DNA of 35,589 nt from Planctomycetota bacterium. GTDB taxonomy: Bacteria; Planctomycetota; UBA1135; UBA2386. The notes under the pieces are model-generated. The model was given only the letters and a program-made list of their open reading frames with translations. It was not told where the DNA came from and searched no databases. A program made the translations under genes and the position numbers. The stretch covers positions 1,556 to 37,144 of the forward strand of contig JACRLW010000024.1 in the NCBI GenBank assembly GCA_016235155.1, read 5' to 3'. Of the stretch, positions 1 through 9,805 are shown one piece after another (position 1 is the first letter of the stretch; each line of letters starts with the position of its first letter).

Positions 1-1675
1 GCAGGATCCGTCGCGCGAGGCCGACCCCGCGCTCGGCGACGATTCCGCCCGGCAGCAGTTCGAAGTCGCCGTGACGTCGCAGCAGATCGAGCACGAGATG
101 CTCGGTGAGGAACTCGTGGTCGAAGCCCGCGGCCGCCAGCGGTTCGCGGAGGCGCGCGAGCGGGGCGTAGCCGTCGCGATCGGCGAGCGCGACGCGCACC
201 GTGCGCAGCAGGAGCAGCAGGCGCGCGGGATCGAAGGGCCAGTGTTCGAGCAGGTCGACCCGGTCCCGTGACGGCGACACGAAACAACGGTTCACGCGCA
301 GGAGCCGCGCCACGAGGCGCTGGCGTGCCGGCGCCTGGTTCTGCAGGAAGCGCGCGAACGGGACCTCGCCCATCGCGCGGCGGAGTTCGTCGGCGATCGC
401 GGCGACGAGCGGCGGCAGTCCGCGGCGACGAGGCGCGAACTCGCCGCGCCCGAGCGGGCGGATCGAGGTCTCGCGGCGCAGGAGATCGGCGAGCAGGAAT
501 GCGGAGCGTTCGCTGAGCGCGCCGCTGCGCACGTCCTCGCCGAGTGAACGTCGTGAATCCGTCGCGACGATCTCCCGAGCGATGCGCTCGGCTTCCGGTC
601 GCAGCAACTCGAGTTCGTCGAGGTGACGGGCGCGCAGCGACCACCTGCGCGGTCCGACTTCGAGGAAGGTGCCGTGCGCGAACAACGCGTCGTGAAACCG
701 CGCGCGCTTCGCCGCACCGAAGCGATCCCGATGGCGGAACAGCAGGTCGTCGACCGCGACCGGCTCGGGCGCATCGAGGAGGAGGGCTTCGAGGCGTTCG
801 GCCATCGTGCGTCGCGGTCGTCCGGCGACCTCGCCGAGCCGAGGATCGACGGCAACGCCGAACCCGAGGATCCGCACGAGCACGTGCAGGAGCAGCGCGT
901 GGCGTCGCGGGGGGAGTTGGAGCGCGGCTGCGAGGTCCGCGACCCGGATCGGCGGAGTCCCGCGCTCGAGTTGCCCGCGCACCGCGCGCACGAAGTCCGG
1001 CAGCGCGCTCGCCGCGATCGCACAGAGGTGGTCGCCTTCGACGGTCACGGACTCCGGCGACCAGAACGCGATCAGGCGCAGCGGCAGCAGGGGATCGGGC
1101 GCGTGGTTCGAGGCCTCGCGCAGGGCCGAGCCGCTCGCCAGCGAATCGATGCCGAGCACGCCGTCGTGGATCAGCAGTTCGCGCTGCGCTTCGTCGAGCA
1201 TCGCGTCGAGCCATGGTCGCGCGTGCGTCGCGAGCGCGCCGCGGATCGCAAGGAGCCTCGGTTCGAGCTCGGCGGCGGCGAGTCGCAGGACGATCGCCGC
1301 GGCCTGCGGCGTCGTCGCGCGGCGACCGTTGCCCAGGATGGCGTCGAGCAGCCGCCGATCGGTCTCGTCGAGCGCGTCGCGCACGCTGCGCAGGATCGCG
1401 GGGAAGCGCGGCGTGTCGTCGGCGGTGATCCCGCGCGGCGGTTGCAGCGCCTTCACGAGTGCCTGGCAGGTGCGCTCCCAGATGCGTGGTCCGATGCCGC
1501 GGCGCTCGAGCAGTTCCGCGCGCGGCGTGCGCAGGAAATCGAAGACCACGACGATGCCGGCCCGCGACAGCACGCGCGCAAGCCGCGTGTCGCCCAGGAC
1601 CTCGGCGATCGGTTGCCCGAGGTTCCAGCCGGTCAGGCGATGCAGCGCCTCGGCGGTTTCGTGGCGCACCGTCAT
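1..1675 (-). CDS. Hypothetical cytoplasmic protein with HhH-like and winged-helix-like segments (3' end outside window)
   Basis: Translating the minus strand from the ATG at 1675 gives 558 codons without a stop to the window edge, with near-total GC at third positions. The start overlaps the stop of the upstream gene (ATGA), the usual junction here. The protein begins MTVRHETAEALHRLTGW. Around residues 35-75 there is a helix-hairpin-helix-like stretch (TPRAELLERRGIGPRIWERT) that resembles the RNA polymerase alpha C-terminal domain fold. Later segments, for example GTFLEVGPRRWSLRARH near residue 345, look like winged-helix modules of the RpoE-delta/HARE type. No signal peptide or membrane helix is seen. 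A DNA-binding or transcription-related role is inference from these resemblances only. The family is not recognised and the C-terminus is missing. Confidence 0.6.
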   Translation of the reverse strand, partial: MTVRHETAEALHRLTGWNLGQPIAEVLGDTRLARVLSRAGIVVVFDFLRTPRAELLERRGIGPRIWERTCQALVKALQPPRGITADDTPRFPAILRSVRDALDETDRRLLDAILGNGRRATTPQAAAIVLRLAAAELEPRLLAIRGALATHARPWLDAMLDEAQRELLIHDGVLGIDSLASGSALREASNHAPDPLLPLRLIAFWSPESVTVEGDHLCAIAASALPDFVRAVRGQLERGTPPIRVADLAAALQLPPRRHALLLHVLVRILGFGVAVDPRLGEVAGRPRRTMAERLEALLLDAPEPVAVDDLLFRHRDRFGAAKRARFHDALFAHGTFLEVGPRRWSLRARHLDELELLRPEAERIAREIVATDSRRSLGEDVRSGALSERSAFLLADLLRRETSIRPLGRGEFAPRRRGLPPLVAAIADELRRAMGEVPFARFLQNQAPARQRLVARLLRVNRCFVSPSRDRVDLLEHWPFDPARLLLLLRTVRVALADRDGYAPLARLREPLAAAGFDHEFLTEHLVLDLLRRHGDFELLPGGIVAERGVGLARRIL

Positions 1676-2412
1676 CGCCGGGTCGGGTCGATCGCGCGGA
1701 ACGGAAGCACGGCGGGCGGCGCACCGGGACTTCGCACCGGCTCCCTGTGTCTGACGAGGGCGGCGCGCAGCGCGGCGACTTCGACGCTCAAGACGGGGTC
1801 GCCGAGGCGCTCGCCCAGCGCGAGCAGGGCGAGCCGGTCGTCACCTGGTTCGTCGAGCGCTCGCGCCAGGGCGACGCGCACGTTCTCGCGCTCGGCAACG
1901 CCGAGGAGTTCGGTGCTTGGAGCGACGGCCAACGCGAGCGCCGCGTCGGCCCGGATGCGCGGCGAAGCGGCCGCCAGGGCGGCGACGAGACTCGCGCGCC
2001 GCGCGGCGGCGTCGCGCGCGCCGAGCAGGTCCGTCACGTGCGCGACGAGTCCCGGCTCGAGCGTGGGGAGCGCTCGCGTATCCGTCGCCAGCAGCCGCCA
2101 GGCGTCGCCGTCGCGGCGGAGGAACGCGATGCAACCGGCGTTCGGGACGAGTCCGAACAAGGCCCGGCCGCAGCCCGCGGCACCGGGTTCGTCGAGCGTG
2201 AAGCGCGCGGGGATCTCCCCGGCAAGCGTGCGCGTCGTCGCGAACACGACGCGCCGCCCCGTGTCCTCGCGCTCGTCGACGAACAGGACGCGCACGACCA
2301 CGACCGCATCGGCGCGATCGGCGAGCGCCGCGAGCGTGGTGGCGCCGCGCTGGGCGGCGGCCGGGACGGCGAACGCGAACGCGACCAGGAGAGCGTGGCG
2401 GAGCACGGTCAT
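1672..2412 (-). CDS. Secreted hypothetical protein (246 aa)
   Basis: The protein begins MTVLRHALLVAFAFAVPAAA followed by QRG, a clear signal peptide with an Ala-x-Ala cleavage site near residue 20. The mature part starts with a beta-rich segment (ADRADAVVVVRVLFVDERED) resembling modules that report a mature protein's exposure to cost or stress in planctomycetal secreted proteins, but I cannot name the family. Its second half (about residues 130-230) is an Ala/Leu-rich helical repeat region of HEAT-like appearance. The start ATG overlaps the stop of the lipoprotein gene upstream (ATGA), and its own stop overlaps the next start (ATGA). It is therefore probably translated from the nrdJ-lipoprotein transcript. 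The gene is real by codon usage, start coupling and signal peptide. Its function is unknown. Confidence 0.75.
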   Translation of the reverse strand: MTVLRHALLVAFAFAVPAAAQRGATTLAALADRADAVVVVRVLFVDEREDTGRRVVFATTRTLAGEIPARFTLDEPGAAGCGRALFGLVPNAGCIAFLRRDGDAWRLLATDTRALPTLEPGLVAHVTDLLGARDAAARRASLVAALAAASPRIRADAALALAVAPSTELLGVAERENVRVALARALDEPGDDRLALLALGERLGDPVLSVEVAALRAALVRHREPVRSPGAPPAVLPFRAIDPTRR

Positions 2413-5396
2413 CGCAGAAGGACCCTCTGCCGCAGGTACGCGGCGTCGAGATCGCGGAAGGCGAACGGGATCGCGACCACCGCGTCGAAGCCGATCGCGG
2501 GGGCCATCACCAACCCAGGCTCCGAGTAGTCGTCGTGCAGGGTCGCGTCGCCGAACAGCCCGGTCGACGCCGTTCCCGGCGCGACGAGTCCGACCGCGTG
2601 CCCGACCTCGTGCGCGAGGATGGTGCCCACCGCGACCGCCCAGTCGTCGGCCGCGCGCCAGATCGTGTCCCAGCGCGCGCGTTCGGCGGCGCTCGCCGTC
2701 ACCGGATCGAAGTCGATCGCGAGCACGCGCGCGTCGAGCGCATGAGCACCGGCCGGTGTGCCGCCCATCGCCGGCACGAGCGGCAGGAAGCGGCGCGCGA
2801 AGGTCGTGACGAAGGCCGGGTAGACGTCGAGGTGGACGCGCGCTTCGTAGAGGAAGAGTTCGGCGGGAAAGACCCCGAGGCCCGGCGAGGTGAGGGTGAC
2901 GTTCTCGTTGACGTGCGCGTTCCGCGGATCGAAAGGCGCCCGACCGAGGGTCCCCGACGACGGCGAGCCGAAGCCGCGGTCGCGGTTGCCCTCGGGATCG
3001 AAGCCGCCGATCGCGATCGACGTCGACGGCAAGCCGAGCGGTTGACGCGCCGCGAAGCGCAGCGCGACGGAATCGGGACCGAGCGGAGCGCCGTCCGCGC
3101 GGCGACCGAAGAGCCGGTGCGCGGCCGCGAGCACGCCGTCGCGCATCACCGCGGCGACGCGCGCGTTGGATCCGAGCGGGTCGCCGGCCGTGGCCAGTCC
3201 GAGTTGCAGCAGGTCGTCGTCGAAGTCGGCGCGGCCGTTGCCGTCGCGGTCGAGGTCGAAGCGAGCCCACACGATCTGCGTGCGCTCGAAGGGCATCGCC
3301 TCGGTGGTCGGATCGGCGACGACAAAGCTCAGGACCGGCGCCTCGCCGACGTTGCCCGACAGGTCGCGGACCCGCGCGCCGAGTTCGTAGCGGCCCGGCG
3401 CGAGCCGCTCGTCCGGCGTGAGTTGCACGCGCAGCGAGCGCGGGCCGATCGTCGCGCGTGCGAACAGCGCATCCGCGTCCGGCAGGGGACCGGGCCCGGT
3501 GAGCGTGAGTTCCGCGCGGCTGAGGTCCAGGGACGGATCGGTTCCGGCGCGCGCGCGGAGGTCGATCGTGAGATGGACCGACGACAGCACGCGTCCGGCG
3601 TTGCGCGGCGCGGCGATGCCGTCGACGGTGACCTCGAGTTCGGGCGGATCGAGGTCGGCGCGGTAGCCGGCGCGGAACGACTGCACGAGTTCCGACGCGA
3701 GCGCGTTGCCGCTCGTCTTGCGCAGGCCGTCGAGTCCCGCCGCGATGCGCACGGTGTACTCCGCGCCCGGAGTCCACGGCGTCGCCGGCACGAAGCGCAC
3801 GACGCGATCGCCGCGCTCGCGAACGAGCGTGCCGGCGACCGGAACCTGTGCGGCGTCGAGGACCAGGATCCGCGTCGAGTCGACGGTCGCCGGATCGAGC
3901 GGCGCGTCGGCGAGGATCGCGAGGGTCGCGTCGAAGGGGACGGCGACCGCGTCGGGCTCGGGCCAGACCACGAGCGCCAGCGGCACGTCGTCGGTCGAAG
4001 TGGCGAAGGTCGTGACGAGGTCCGGGGCCAGGACGTTGCCGGCGACGTCTTGGATCGCGCGCGCGGCGGCGCGCACGGTGAGCACGACGGTCGCATCGCA
4101 AGGCATCGGCGCGGCGGGGGCCACGAGCAGCGTGCGCGGATCGTCGTCCAGCGCGATCGCGGCGATCGGGAGCTCCACGCCGCCGGCCGCGAGTGCGAGC
4201 GCAAGCGGGTCCAGGCGGCGCGGATCGAGCGGCTCGTCGAAGCTCAGGCGCAGCACAGCGCGGGGATCGACGCGCGTCTCGCCGTCGCCCGGGCTCGCGC
4301 GCAGGAGGCGCGGCGGCGTGTCGTCGGAGCCCGCGAGGAAGGAGAAGCGCAGCGGGGCGGCGCTGGCGTTGCCGCTCCGGTCGTACACCAGATGATCGGG
4401 ACCGAGTTCGGCGGCGAGCAGGACGCCGCGCGGCAGCGGCTCGAGCGGCACGAGGGCGAGCGTGCGCTGGTCCTCGGAGAGTTCGTAGCCGAGCGCGAGA
4501 TCCTCACCTTCGCCGGTGACGAGTTGCGGCGACGCATCCGCGTCGCCGGGCAGGACCACCGCTTCGTCGAAGGTGAGTTCGATGCGCGCGCGCGGCGAGA
4601 CCGTCGCTCCGGTCGCCGGCCAGGTCGCGATCACCTGGGGCGGCGCCGCGTCGATCGCCGTGCGGAACCGCGTCGTCGCCGAAGTACCGAGGCGGTTGCC
4701 GGACCGATCGCGCACGCCGCGCACGACCGCGCGGAACTCGGCGTTGCCGGGCAGATCGATGCGCGGCACGAGCGTGATCGTCGCGCCGGACCTCGTGATC
4801 GCGACCGGATGGTCCTCGCCGCGCGGACCGAGGAGGGTGACCGTCGACCCGTCGACGCTCGACGGGTCGAGCGGGTCGTCGAAGTCGAGGGCGAAGGGTC
4901 CGCTGCGGGAAACGCCGCTCGCGCCATCCGACGGTCGCGCGGCGACGAGACGCGGCGGCGTGCCGTCGACGGTGCGGAACGGCACGACCAGGGTCGCTTC
5001 GAGAAGTCGGCCGTCGACGTCGCTGGTCAACGCCGCGATGCGCAACTCGTAGTCGGTCTCGGCGTCGAGCGCGGCCGAGGGACTCGCGACGAGTTCCTTG
5101 CCGTGGTCGAGCAGGAGCGTCGCGGGGAGCCGCGCGTCGTCGCGGATCCGAAAGACGCCGGTGTCGGGATCGAGCAGGCTGTCCTGCGCGAGCACGCCGT
5201 CGAAGAGGACGCGCGGCAGGACGTCGACGGGGACTTGCACCGAGTGCGGCGTCGGGACGATCCGTACGGGCAGGAGCGTCCCCGCGCCGGCGCCGCCGCC
5301 GGATGTGCGCGGCGCCGCGCCGCCGCCGCCGCCGCACGCGGCGAGGCCGGACAACGCCACGGCCGCGAGGCGACGATGTCGTCCTGGCCTTCCCAT
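2409..5396 (-). CDS. Lipoprotein with repeated Ig-like (Big_5/SbsA type) domains and C-terminal HExxH metalloprotease-like domain
   Basis: This 995-residue protein has an N-terminal lipoprotein signal ending in the lipobox LAAC (Cys about residue 21), followed by a Gly/Ala linker, so it should sit on an outer surface. Residues about 45-590 hold about five repeats with the Big_5 pattern (TPPRLVAARPSDGASGV, then a strand, then LDPSSVD, then SGNRLG). A calcium-site-like stretch, DLDRDGNGRADFDDD, lies near residue 705. The C-terminus carries HEVGHAVGL (H929, E930, H933), a zinc-protease core, followed by a VMAP segment resembling a metzincin Met-turn. The classical third ligand at HExxHxxGxxH is Ala939. 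H954 in LHDD is a possible substitute. A surface protease or adhesion role is inference. ATG 5396 is chosen because the signal peptide starts there; no Shine-Dalgarno is visible. Confidence 0.82.
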   Translation of the reverse strand: MGRPGRHRRLAAVALSGLAACGGGGGAAPRTSGGGAGAGTLLPVRIVPTPHSVQVPVDVLPRVLFDGVLAQDSLLDPDTGVFRIRDDARLPATLLLDHGKELVASPSAALDAETDYELRIAALTSDVDGRLLEATLVVPFRTVDGTPPRLVAARPSDGASGVSRSGPFALDFDDPLDPSSVDGSTVTLLGPRGEDHPVAITRSGATITLVPRIDLPGNAEFRAVVRGVRDRSGNRLGTSATTRFRTAIDAAPPQVIATWPATGATVSPRARIELTFDEAVVLPGDADASPQLVTGEGEDLALGYELSEDQRTLALVPLEPLPRGVLLAAELGPDHLVYDRSGNASAAPLRFSFLAGSDDTPPRLLRASPGDGETRVDPRAVLRLSFDEPLDPRRLDPLALALAAGGVELPIAAIALDDDPRTLLVAPAAPMPCDATVVLTVRAAARAIQDVAGNVLAPDLVTTFATSTDDVPLALVVWPEPDAVAVPFDATLAILADAPLDPATVDSTRILVLDAAQVPVAGTLVRERGDRVVRFVPATPWTPGAEYTVRIAAGLDGLRKTSGNALASELVQSFRAGYRADLDPPELEVTVDGIAAPRNAGRVLSSVHLTIDLRARAGTDPSLDLSRAELTLTGPGPLPDADALFARATIGPRSLRVQLTPDERLAPGRYELGARVRDLSGNVGEAPVLSFVVADPTTEAMPFERTQIVWARFDLDRDGNGRADFDDDLLQLGLATAGDPLGSNARVAAVMRDGVLAAAHRLFGRRADGAPLGPDSVALRFAARQPLGLPSTSIAIGGFDPEGNRDRGFGSPSSGTLGRAPFDPRNAHVNENVTLTSPGLGVFPAELFLYEARVHLDVYPAFVTTFARRFLPLVPAMGGTPAGAHALDARVLAIDFDPVTASAAERARWDTIWRAADDWAVAVGTILAHEVGHAVGLVAPGTASTGLFGDATLHDDYSEPGLVMAPAIGFDAVVAIPFAFRDLDAAYLRQRVLLR

Positions 5397-5402
5397 CGCG
5401 AT

Positions 5403-5424
5403 CCGGCAGCGTTTCGACTGCCGG
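5403..5424 (-). other. Stem-loop just upstream of the lipoprotein start
   Basis: CCGGCAG (5403-5409) pairs with CTGCCGG (5418-5424) across an 8-nt loop. It lies 6 nt before the ATG at 5396 on the minus strand. No T-run follows, so it is unlikely to be an intrinsic terminator. It could occlude ribosome loading or be a processing site. Hairpins of this size also arise by chance in GC-rich DNA. Confidence 0.3.
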
Positions 5425-5494
5425 CGCGAGGGTTGTTGAGGTCGGCCGCGGGCGAAGGCGCGCGCGCGTCACGCGCAACCGCGGGCGCGCGATG

Positions 5495-5746
5495 TCAGCG
5501 GTGGTTCGCGCCGCGCAGCCGGTCCAGGAAGCCGACCAGGCCGCGTGACCCAGAACCGCGTCGCATCTGCCACGCCGCCCCGAGCAGCGCCGCGCCCGCC
5601 ATCAAGAAGCACCCGGCGACGAGATACGCGAGGAGTTGGGGAAGGAGCAGGATCGCCGCGCCGATGCCGACGAGCACGAAGCCCGGCGCGAAGAGGAGAG
5701 CGGGACCGGTCGGCAGTCCGCCGGAGCCGAGGGTGAATCGGGCCAT
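5495..5746 (-). CDS. Small membrane protein, two predicted helices (83 aa)
   Basis: This short protein has two hydrophobic segments, roughly residues 17-36 (PALLFAPGFVLVGIGAAILL) and 38-60 (QLLAYLVAGCFLMAGAALLG), and a basic C-terminal tail (RRGSGSRGLVGFLDRLRG). That tail suggests a hairpin in the inner membrane with a cytoplasmic positive end. The ATG is only 6 nt beyond the nrdJ stop, so it is probably read on the nrdJ transcript. No family is recognised. A link to ribonucleotide reduction is not supported beyond proximity. Reading frame, hydrophobic pattern and spacing make it a credible gene rather than a chance frame. Confidence 0.65.
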   Translation of the reverse strand: MARFTLGSGGLPTGPALLFAPGFVLVGIGAAILLLPQLLAYLVAGCFLMAGAALLGAAWQMRRGSGSRGLVGFLDRLRGANHR

Positions 5747-5752
5747 CTCGCC

Positions 5753-8700
5753 TCAGCTGCAACCGCTCGTCGCCCCGCAGGACATGCACTTGAGGCAGGT
5801 GCCGTTGCGAACCAGGGTGAACTGGTTGCACGAAGTGCAGGGATCGCCTTCGTAGCCCTTCATGCGGGCTTCCTGGACGAGCACCTTGCGACGTGCGGTG
5901 CCGGCGGCCGGCGGCTTCACACCCTGGGCGCTCCGCGCGGCGATCGCCGCGGGGATCTCGATCGTCGCAGTCGTGCCCTTGTCGTGGTGCTTGCCGTTGG
6001 TCGGTCGCGCGCCGGCGGCGTCGGGCGCACGTTGCGCCTTCTGCTCACCGTCGGCGCGCGCCGGAGGGGGGTCGTCGTCGCCTGCGGAGCCGTCCGCCAC
6101 GTCGTCCTCCTCCAGAATCGCGCCATCCTCGACCGCCTGGTCGTCGAAGACGTCCGTTTCGCTGCGCCCGGTCGTCGTGTTGCTCAGGTCGTCGTTCCCG
6201 ATCTGACCGAGCTCGTGGCGGCCGAGGTAGTTGATCGCGAGGTCGCGGAAGACGTAGTCGATGATCGACGTCGCCATCCGGATGCGGTCGTGGCCGCCGA
6301 CGATGCCGTTCGGCTCGAAGCGCGTGAACACGAACGCGTCGACGAACTCGTCGAGCGGCACGCCGTGCTGGAGGCCGAGCGACACCGCGATCGCGAAGTT
6401 GTTCATGAGGCTGCGGAACGCCGCACCCTCCTTGTGCATGTCGAGGAAGATCTCGCCGAGGCTGCCGTCCTCGTACTCGCCGGTGCGCAGGTAGATCTTG
6501 TGCCCGCCGACCACCGCCTTCTGCGTGTAGCCGGAGCGGCGGTTCGGGAGGCGCCGGCGCTGGCGCAGGTAGTGGTGCACGATGCGCTTCGTGATGCGCT
6601 CGGCAACGGATGCCACCGCGCTCGGCGTCGCGTGCAACGCCGGATCCTCGAGATCGTCGTCCTGCGAGGAGTTGAGCGGCTGGCTGAGCTTGCTGCCGTC
6701 GCGGTAGAGCGCGACCGCCTTGATCATGCTCCGCCACGATTGCTCGTAGGCCTGCGCGACGTCCTCGACCGAGGCGTCGTGCGGCATGTTGATGGTCTTG
6801 CTGATCGCTCCGGAGATGAACGGCTGGACCGCGGCCATCATGTCGATGTGGGCGCGGAACGCGATGAAGCGCCGCCCGCGACGCCCGCAGCGATTCGCGC
6901 AGTCGAAGACCGGCAGGTGCTGGTCCTTCAGGTGCGGCGCGCCTTCGACGGTCATCGTTCCGCAGACGTAGTCGTTGACCTCGGCGATCTGCGCCTTCGT
7001 GAAGCCGAGCGCCTCGAGCATGCGGAAGTTCCAGTCCGCGAGCTGCGCGTCCTTGAACCCGAGCACGCGCGTGCAGAACTCGACGCCGAGCGTGTTCTTG
7101 TTGAACGCGAACGAGACGTCGAACGCGCTGCCGAGGACCTCCTCGACGCGCCGGATCTCGGCGTCGGAGAAGCCCTTCTGCGCGAGGGACTCGTGGTTGA
7201 CGTGCGGCGCCTTGGCAAGCGTCCGGCGGCCGACCGCGTAGGCGACGATGTCGTCGATCTGCCGCGGCGAGTAGCCGAGCCGCTTCAGCGCCGGCGGCAG
7301 GCTCTGGTTGATGATCTTGAAGTAGCCGCCGCCGGCGAGCTTCTTGAACTTGACGAGCGCGAAGTCCGGCTCGACGCCGGTCGTGTCGCAGTCCATCACG
7401 AGCCCGATGGTCCCCGTCGGCGCGATCACCGTGACCTGCGCGTTGCGGAAACCGTGCTGTTCGCCGAGCGCGAGCGCGCGATCCCAGGCGGACCGTGCTG
7501 CGGCGAGGAGTTCGGCGGGGCAGTGCGCCTGTTCGATGCCGTGCGGAGTGATGGTCAGACCCTCGTAGTCCGCGACCGGCGCGGCGTACGCCGCGCGGCG
7601 GTGGTTGCGGATCACCAAGAGCATCTGGTCCTTGTTGCGGTCGTACGCGGCGAACGCGCCGAGCTCACCGGCGAGTTCGGCCGACGTCTCGTACGACTTG
7701 CCGCTCATGATCGCGGTGAGCGCAGCGGCGATCGCGCGCGCGTCGTCGGAGTCGTAGGCGATGCCGACGTGCATCAGCAGCGTGCCGATGTTCGCGTAGC
7801 CGAGACCGAGCGTGCGGTAGGTCCAGCTCTTCTCCGCGATCACGCGGCTGGGGAAGCTCGCCATCAGCACGCTGATCTCGAGCACGATGGTCCAGATGCG
7901 GACCGCGTGCTCGTAGGCGGCGACGTCGAAGCTGCCGTCGGTGCGGAGGAACTTGACGAGGTTCAGCGACGCGAGGTTGCACGCCGTGTCGTCGAGGAAC
8001 ATGTACTCGGAGCACGGATTGCTCGCCGCGATGCGGCCGTCCGCCGGGCACGTGTGCCACTCGTTGATCGTCGTGTCGTACTGCACGCCGGGGTCGGCGC
8101 AGGCCCACGCGGCGTAGGCGATCTTCTGCCAGAGCGTGCGGGCGTCGATCTCCTTGTGGACCTTGCCGTCGATGCGCCGGCGCAGCTTCCAGGTCTCGCT
8201 GCGGCGCACGGCGTCGAAGAACGCGTTGGGCACGCGGACCGAGTTGTTCGAGTTCTGGCCGGAGACGGTGAGGTAGGCCTCGCTGTCCCAGTCGACGCCG
8301 TACTCCGGGAACCGGACCTCGTGTTCACCCTGGACCGCGAGCTGCATCGCGCGCTGGAGATACGCCTCGGGGATCGCGGCTGTCCGCGCCGCGGCGAGCG
8401 CGTCGGCGAGGGCCTGGTTCTCGCGCGGGCGCGGCACGACGGTCTCCTCGCCGCCCGGCGACCGCACGATGCAGGCGTTGAGGACGGCTTCGAGATGGCG
8501 CTTGCACGCTTTGCTGCCGGCGACCAGCGCCGCGACCTTCTGTTCCTCGAGGACCTTCCAGTCGACGAAGGCTTCGACGTCGGGATGGTCGAGGTCGAGG
8601 CAGACCATCTTCGCGGCGCGCCGCGTGGTGCCGCCCGACTTGATCGCGCCGGCCGCTCGGTCCCCGATCTTGAGGAACGACATCAGGCCCGAAGAGCGTC

Positions 8701-9397
8701 CGCCTCCCGACAGCGGCTCGTTCTCGCCGCGCAGGCGCGAGAAGTTCGTTCCGGTGCCGGAGCCGTACTTGAAGAGGCGTGCCTCGCGGGTCCAGAGATC
8801 CATGATGCCGCCCTCGTTCACGAGGTCGTCGCTCACGGACTGGATGAAGCAGGCGTGGGGCTGCGGGCGCGCGTACGCGCTCGACGACTTCAGCGCCTCG
8901 CCGGTCTTGGGGTCGCAGTACCAGTGACCCTGCGGCGGGCCGTCGATCCCGTACGCCCAGTGCAGGCCGGTGTTGAACCACTGCGGTGAGTTGGGCGCGG
9001 CGTACTGCGCCGCGAGCATGTGGCAGAGCTCGTCGTAGAAGGTCTGCGCGTCGGCCTCGGCGTCGAAGTAGCCGTGCTCCTTGCCCCAGTGGGTCCAGCA
9101 CCCCGCGAGGCGGTGGAAGACCTGCCGCGCGTCGCGCTCGCCGCCGAGGACCGGCCGCCCATCGGCGGTGCGGAGCGGGTTGCCTTCGCCGTCGAGCTGC
9201 GGCACGCCCGCCTTGCGGAAGTACTTCTGCGCCAGGATGTCGGTCGCGACCTGGCTCCATGCCTCGGGGATGTCGATGCCCTCGGCCCGGAACACCACCG
9301 AGCCGTCGGGGTTGCGGATCTCCGAGGTCCGCTTGGTGAACGGGATGCCGTCGTAGGGGGACCGACCCTTCTTCGTGAACCGCCGCTGGATCTTCAC
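5753..9397 (-). CDS. nrdJ: Adenosylcobalamin-dependent (class II) ribonucleoside-diphosphate reductase
   Basis: The enzyme reduces ribonucleotides to deoxyribonucleotides using a cobalamin-generated thiyl radical. From the GTG at 9397 it is 1214 residues. The N-terminus ([19 protein letters not shown]) has no ATP-cone. The catalytic barrel is recognisable by [20 protein letters not shown], the NxCxE radical-site motif N460-P-C462-S-E464, and NLASLNL. The C-terminal third holds a TSCPD-type region ([20 protein letters not shown]) and ends in Cys pairs ([15 protein letters not shown]) expected to shuttle electrons from thioredoxin. GTG 9397 is preferred because GGAGG (9405-9409) lies 7 nt upstream; the in-frame ATG at 9421 has no such site and would add 8 residues. 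No cobalamin riboswitch (GCCACTG box) was found upstream. It probably heads the minus-strand unit. Identification is very secure. Confidence 0.96.
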   Translation of the reverse strand: MKIQRRFTKKGRSPYDGIPFTKRTSEIRNPDGSVVFRAEGIDIPEAWSQVATDILAQKYFRKAGVPQLDGEGNPLRTADGRPVLGGERDARQVFHRLAGCWTHWGKEHGYFDAEADAQTFYDELCHMLAAQYAAPNSPQWFNTGLHWAYGIDGPPQGHWYCDPKTGEALKSSSAYARPQPHACFIQSVSDDLVNEGGIMDLWTREARLFKYGSGTGTNFSRLRGENEPLSGGGRSSGLMSFLKIGDRAAGAIKSGGTTRRAAKMVCLDLDHPDVEAFVDWKVLEEQKVAALVAGSKACKRHLEAVLNACIVRSPGGEETVVPRPRENQALADALAAARTAAIPEAYLQRAMQLAVQGEHEVRFPEYGVDWDSEAYLTVSGQNSNNSVRVPNAFFDAVRRSETWKLRRRIDGKVHKEIDARTLWQKIAYAAWACADPGVQYDTTINEWHTCPADGRIAASNPCSEYMFLDDTACNLASLNLVKFLRTDGSFDVAAYEHAVRIWTIVLEISVLMASFPSRVIAEKSWTYRTLGLGYANIGTLLMHVGIAYDSDDARAIAAALTAIMSGKSYETSAELAGELGAFAAYDRNKDQMLLVIRNHRRAAYAAPVADYEGLTITPHGIEQAHCPAELLAAARSAWDRALALGEQHGFRNAQVTVIAPTGTIGLVMDCDTTGVEPDFALVKFKKLAGGGYFKIINQSLPPALKRLGYSPRQIDDIVAYAVGRRTLAKAPHVNHESLAQKGFSDAEIRRVEEVLGSAFDVSFAFNKNTLGVEFCTRVLGFKDAQLADWNFRMLEALGFTKAQIAEVNDYVCGTMTVEGAPHLKDQHLPVFDCANRCGRRGRRFIAFRAHIDMMAAVQPFISGAISKTINMPHDASVEDVAQAYEQSWRSMIKAVALYRDGSKLSQPLNSSQDDDLEDPALHATPSAVASVAERITKRIVHHYLRQRRRLPNRRSGYTQKAVVGGHKIYLRTGEYEDGSLGEIFLDMHKEGAAFRSLMNNFAIAVSLGLQHGVPLDEFVDAFVFTRFEPNGIVGGHDRIRMATSIIDYVFRDLAINYLGRHELGQIGNDDLSNTTTGRSETDVFDDQAVEDGAILEEDDVADGSAGDDDPPPARADGEQKAQRAPDAAGARPTNGKHHDKGTTATIEIPAAIAARSAQGVKPPAAGTARRKVLVQEARMKGYEGDPCTSCNQFTLVRNGTCLKCMSCGATSGCS

Positions 9398-9404
9398 TGC
9401 TCCG

Positions 9405-9409
9405 CCTCC
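9405..9409 (-). promoter_or_regulatory. Shine-Dalgarno GGAGG of nrdJ, deciding a GTG start
   Basis: GGAGG on the minus strand ends 7 nt before the GTG at 9397, which is ideal spacing. It argues against the upstream ATG at 9421. Confidence 0.65.
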
Positions 9410-9421
9410 ACGCTTTTCCAT

Positions 9422-9444
9422 GCCCGGCGGACGAGTCGCCGGGC
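9422..9444 (-). other. Strong stem-loop in the nrdJ leader
   Basis: GCCCGGCG (9422-9429) pairs with CGCCGGGC (9437-9444), an 8-bp GC-only stem with a 7-nt loop. It lies 12 nt upstream of the nrdJ Shine-Dalgarno in the expected 5' leader. It might be a leader control element. It does not match the cobalamin riboswitch consensus. Confidence 0.35.
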
Positions 9445-9805
9445 GAACACCGCGCGGCGGAGCCCCGCTCCGCTGCGCGCCACCGAACCACCCCGTGTCG
9501 CATCCTCGACAAGGACCGCCTGCATCATCGGGATCACCAGACCCATCGCGGCCGCGGCCGCAACCGAAGGTCTTGCGTCGCCGCTGGAGCGACGACCAGA
9601 GAGGCTTCTGCCGCTCATTCTGCCAGGGCCCTGCGGTCCAGGCCGGTCACGAGGACCGTCGAGTTCGCTGCGCGGGTTCCCGTCGCCGGGATTCGCGGTG
9701 CTGGGTTTTCGACGAGCATGAGTGTTGACGTCGCGTCGCCGTCGAGCGGAGGCTGCGCGACCCCTCCCGGGGAGGCCGCCTCGGGCGGCGATCCACTCGG
9801 TGTCT

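Noticed and set aside
2535..5855. Long open frame on the plus strand opposite the lipoprotein gene
   Set aside because: Antisense shadow; the minus strand encodes a lipobox, Ig-like repeats and a HExxH motif.
5636..8989. Long open frame on the plus strand opposite nrdJ
   Set aside because: Composition is Val/Arg/Asp-rich antisense; nrdJ motifs are unmistakable on the minus strand.
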